A stretch of 64,000 nt of DNA, from the NCBI RefSeq assembly GCF_029893825.1, contig NZ_JARXXV010000001.1, positions 744,001 through 808,000 on the forward strand. Direction: 5' to 3'. The position numbers were made by a program, and so were the translations under genes. Positions within the stretch are counted from its first letter, which is position 1; each line of letters begins with the position of its first letter. This document shows positions 61,598 through 64,000 of this stretch, in pieces. The stretch is from Aurantimicrobium minutum (lineage in GTDB: Bacteria; Actinomycetota; Actinomycetes; Actinomycetales; Microbacteriaceae). The notes under the pieces are model-generated. The model had not been told where the DNA came from. It made no database searches and saw nothing but the letters and a program-made list of their open reading frames with translations.

Positions 61598-61995
61598 TAC
61601 GCTTCACCTCGTTCCTTCTTGGAGCGCCATCCTTCGATGTTTCGACCACCGTTAATCATCATCTGCTGATATTCCTCAGGGTTCATATCTGTCATGGTGC
61701 TCACAGCCTGAACGTAGGAGAGTCCCTCAGCCGCAAAGATCTTGGAGAGGAAGTAGACATTCCCACCGAGATCCAGCATGCGCTGGAAGTCCCGATCAAT
61801 GACTGCCTGCTTCTGCTCATCCGTCATGTCCCACTCAGCCAGGTAGGCAGGACCGTCAGCTAAGAAGCGTTCACGGTTCTTAGCATCGCGCAAGCTCATG
61901 CAGAACTGGTTGAGGTGGAAACCCTTCTGGGCTGACTCAATCGTGAAGATGGTCGTGCCAGGGATGTCCTTGTACTGCTCAAAGTTGGGCTTCAT
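61597..61995 (-). CDS. ligA: Protocatechuate 4,5-dioxygenase alpha subunit
   Basis: 132 residues, family length. IPGTTIFTIESAQKGFHLNQFCMSL at the N-terminus and NVYFLSKIFAAEGLSYVQAVSTMTDMNPEEYQQMM are diagnostic of the LigA fold, which caps the active site of LigB. The GGAG ribosome site overlaps the end of ligI two bases upstream. Confidence 0.97.
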   Translation of the reverse strand: MKPNFEQYKDIPGTTIFTIESAQKGFHLNQFCMSLRDAKNRERFLADGPAYLAEWDMTDEQKQAVIDRDFQRMLDLGGNVYFLSKIFAAEGLSYVQAVSTMTDMNPEEYQQMMINGGRNIEGWRSKKERGEA

Positions 61996-61997
61996 GA

Positions 61998-62885
61998 TTA
62001 GCTCCAGTAGAGGTTGTTTGGGTTGGTAACAAGCAATTTCTCCTGCAGTTCCGGCGTCACTGCAATGGAGGGAACATAGTCAACCAAGATGCCGTCATCG
62101 GGCATCTCAGTTTTCATGTTGGGGTGCGGCCAGTCCGTGCCCCACAAAACGCGGTCGGGGAATTCCTCAACGATCTTCTTCGCGAAGGGAACAACGTCGG
62201 CGTATTCAGGTGAACCGCTCTTGGTGAGGCGATCTGGGCAGCTGACCTTGCACCACACGTCTGTGTTGCCGCGCATAAAGTCCAGGAACATTTCGAACTC
62301 TTCGTTCTCAACCGGCTTGGTCACATCAGGGCGACCCATGTGGTCAATAACCAGAGGAATATTCAACGAGTTGAAGAAGTCCTTCTTCTCTTTGAGATCA
62401 GCAGGCTCGAAGTAGAGCACAACGTGCCAACCCAAGGGGCGAATCTTTTCAATGATCTCGCGGTAGTAGTCATCTGGCTTGGGATCAACCAATCGCTTGA
62501 CGTAGTTGAAACGCACGCCGCGCACACCCAGATCGTGCATGCGCTGCAGTTCTTCAGCGGTGATGTCGGGCTTCACGGTGACAACACCACGAGCCTTACC
62601 GTTTGCGCGTTCGAGCACATCTAAGAGTGCGGAATTGTCAGAGCCGTGACAAGTTGCTTGCACAACCACGTTCTTTTCAAACCCGAGGAAGTCACGCAAG
62701 GCAAAGAGCTGTTCCCAGCTGGCATCGCAGGGAGTGTATTTGCGCTCAGGAGCGAACGGGAACACATCTCCTGGTCCAAAGACGTGGCAGTGGGCGTCTA
62801 CTGCCCCGGCAGGAACAACAAACTGTGGCTTGCTGGGGTTGGGGTGCCAATCGAGCCAGTCGGCATCTTTCACAAATGCGCTCAT
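61998..62885 (-). CDS. ligI: 2-pyrone-4,6-dicarboxylate hydrolase
   Basis: 295 residues. Amidohydrolase-superfamily TIM barrel of the metal-independent LigI type: VDAHCHVFGP (HxH on strand 1), VVQATCHGSDNSAL, PLVIDHMGRPDVT and the C-terminal LWGTDWPHPN with the catalytic Asp. It hydrolyses PDC to 4-oxalomesaconate. The start codon overlaps the ligJ stop (ATGA). Confidence 0.95.
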   Translation of the reverse strand: MSAFVKDADWLDWHPNPSKPQFVVPAGAVDAHCHVFGPGDVFPFAPERKYTPCDASWEQLFALRDFLGFEKNVVVQATCHGSDNSALLDVLERANGKARGVVTVKPDITAEELQRMHDLGVRGVRFNYVKRLVDPKPDDYYREIIEKIRPLGWHVVLYFEPADLKEKKDFFNSLNIPLVIDHMGRPDVTKPVENEEFEMFLDFMRGNTDVWCKVSCPDRLTKSGSPEYADVVPFAKKIVEEFPDRVLWGTDWPHPNMKTEMPDDGILVDYVPSIAVTPELQEKLLVTNPNNLYWS

Positions 62886-63901
62886 AGTCCACGCTCCGCC
62901 AGCTTGGCGTCCAGACGTGGGAAGACGGCGCGAGCGTTCCGAGAGAAGATGTTGGTGCGTTCTTCTTCCGAGATATCTGCTGCATCGATGTAACGCTTGG
63001 TGTCATCGAAGTACTGACCGGTCTGGGGGTCGATGCCGCGCACGGCACCAATCATTTCTGAACCGAACAGAATGTTCTTGTTGTCGATGACATCAACCAG
63101 TAGATCAATACCTGGCTGGTGGTAGACGCAGGTGTCAAAGAACACGTTGTTCATCAGGTGAGTGTCCACGCTGGGCTGCTTCAACATGTCAGCAAGACCA
63201 CGGTAACGACCCCAGTGATAGGGAACAGCTCCACCACCATGAGGAATGATGAACTTCAAGGTGGGAAAGTCAGCAAAGAGGTTTCCCTGCAGCAACTGCA
63301 TGAATGCCGTGGTGTCGGCGTTCATGTAGTGAGCACCGGTGGCGTGGAAGTTGTGGTTACACGAAGCCGACACGTGAATCATGGCTGGAACATCAAGTTC
63401 CACCATCTTCTCGTAGAGCGGGTACCAGAACTTATCCGTCAACGGAACGGTCTGCCACTGACCACCAGAGGGGTCTGGGTTTAGGTTCACACCAATGAAT
63501 CCCAGCTCGTTGACGCAGCGTTCCATTTCTTTGATCGTCTCGGTTAGATCAGCACCGGGCGACTGGGGCAACTGAGCAACACCGACAAAGTCTTCGGGGA
63601 AGAGATCAACAACGCGTTTGATCAGGTTGTTGCAGGCAACTGTCCACTCGAGAGAAATACGCTGGTCACCTTCATGGTGACCCATGGCAGAAGCGCGAGG
63701 AGAGAAGATGGTGAGGTCCGAGCCACGTTCCTTAATGAGCTTGAGCTGGTTTTGCTCAATGGTCTCGCGGATAATCTCATCAGAGATCTCAGGGTATTCG
63801 GGGCTGGGCTGACCTGCTGCATAGGCAGCAAGCTGGTCAATGCGCCACTGGTTATGTAACTCAGGAGCCGTTGTGTAGTGGCCGTGGATATCGATGATCA
63901 T
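62882..63901 (-). CDS. ligJ: 4-oxalomesaconate hydratase
   Basis: 339 residues from ATG 63901, which overlaps the stop of the upstream gene (ATGA); the frame runs back to 63916 but those codons lie in that gene. Amidohydrolase fold: MIIDIHGHYTTAPE (HxH), MIHVSASCNH, FIIPHGGGAVPYHWGRY and ILFGSEMIGAVRGIDP. Known LigJ hydrates the tautomerised product to 4-carboxy-4-hydroxy-2-oxoadipate (CHA), which an aldolase splits into pyruvate and oxaloacetate; that aldolase is not seen in this window. Confidence 0.94.
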   Translation of the reverse strand: MIIDIHGHYTTAPELHNQWRIDQLAAYAAGQPSPEYPEISDEIIRETIEQNQLKLIKERGSDLTIFSPRASAMGHHEGDQRISLEWTVACNNLIKRVVDLFPEDFVGVAQLPQSPGADLTETIKEMERCVNELGFIGVNLNPDPSGGQWQTVPLTDKFWYPLYEKMVELDVPAMIHVSASCNHNFHATGAHYMNADTTAFMQLLQGNLFADFPTLKFIIPHGGGAVPYHWGRYRGLADMLKQPSVDTHLMNNVFFDTCVYHQPGIDLLVDVIDNKNILFGSEMIGAVRGIDPQTGQYFDDTKRYIDAADISEEERTNIFSRNARAVFPRLDAKLAERGL

Positions 63902-64000
63902 GCGTTGTTCTCCCAAGCAGATTCGAGGACATAGATTGAGCCCGACATCAGCATGCGGGCGGTGCGCAGCAGCGCAGATTTGGTCACAACAGGTGAACCA
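63898..64000 (-). CDS. PrpF-family isomerase C-terminus, probable 4-oxalomesaconate tautomerase (partial)
   Basis: Only the last 33 codons are inside the window. They read TKSALLRTARMLMSGSIYV and end ENNA, the pattern that closes PrpF-fold proteins (xxLLRTARxLMxGxxYV). Next to ligJ and ligI this is most likely the GalD/LigU-type allylic isomerase acting between LigI and LigJ. Its stop overlaps the ligJ start by 4 bp. The main part lies beyond the window edge. Confidence 0.75.
   Translation of the reverse strand, partial: GSPVVTKSALLRTARMLMSGSIYVLESAWENNA

Overview
The window looks like a chromosomal segment of a free-living, moderate-GC actinobacterium, most likely a freshwater Microbacteriaceae of the Aurantimicrobium/Rhodoluna type. 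This is an inference from gene content (DUF4245, DUF6186-like, ThrE-type exporter, long class II aldolase, GlpX, NrtR-nadABC), the slightly GC-rich composition and the extreme gene packing. No rRNA, tRNA, insertion sequence, prophage or CRISPR array was seen.

Layout. Positions 1-1746 hold a lipoprotein tail, a TetR regulator and an isochorismatase-type hydrolase. Positions 1780-6550 hold the glycine cleavage operon gcvT-gcvH-gcvP (minus strand) behind a tandem glycine riboswitch. Divergent from it, 6687-12323 is an NAD synthesis operon: the repressor NrtR, nadA, nadB, nadC and a cysteine desulfurase, with a 45-bp double-dyad operator in front. Positions 12324-19711 carry small stress or housekeeping genes (SRPBCC, SOUL, MATE, DUF1801, DUF4287, DUF2892-like, DUF1761, two SDRs, an AHSA1-type protein) and a ThrE-type exporter.

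Positions 19717-33282 are one 13.6-kb gene for a 4521-residue surface protein. It has a double hydrophobic head, two Gly-rich domains around a LamG-like fold, 11 YDG-type domains interleaved with 20 Ig-like modules that each carry an invariant C-X14-C pair, three Fn3 domains and a C-terminal membrane anchor. Eight of the YDG domains are spaced by exactly 780 bp and alternate between two sequence classes, giving a 1560-bp higher-order repeat. Next to it lie a SRAP protein and a small secreted protein with an LAXTG sorting signal.

Positions 34991-45508 hold ychF, a mazEF toxin-antitoxin pair with a perfect palindromic operator, two small membrane proteins, mmsA, rmuC, two MFS transporters, glpX and fba. 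Positions 45523-51309 are a sugar locus: a CUT2-like ABC transporter with a single-NBD ATPase, a ROK repressor and a Gfo/Idh/MocA dehydrogenase, with a structured leader and repeated operator-like sites. Positions 51312-58362 hold ispH, then xseA-xseB-DUF4245-carbonic anhydrase-fumC, an aldo/keto reductase and a DUF1932 oxidoreductase. Positions 58355-59709 are an AbiE-like nucleotidyltransferase/HTH pair. From 59756 to the window edge runs a minus-strand operon for the protocatechuate 4,5-cleavage pathway (prpF-type tautomerase, ligJ, ligI, ligA, ligB, ligC) with near-zero gene spacing.

How it fits together: the lig operon would turn aromatic humic or lignin breakdown products into CHA, the precursor of pyruvate and oxaloacetate. 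The sugar locus, mmsA, glpX, fba and fumC serve central carbon metabolism. Glycine and NAD levels are read by the riboswitch and NrtR. Almost every convergent gene pair touches or shares stop codons, and several start codons sit just downstream of -10-like boxes, consistent with a streamlined genome that uses many leaderless transcripts.
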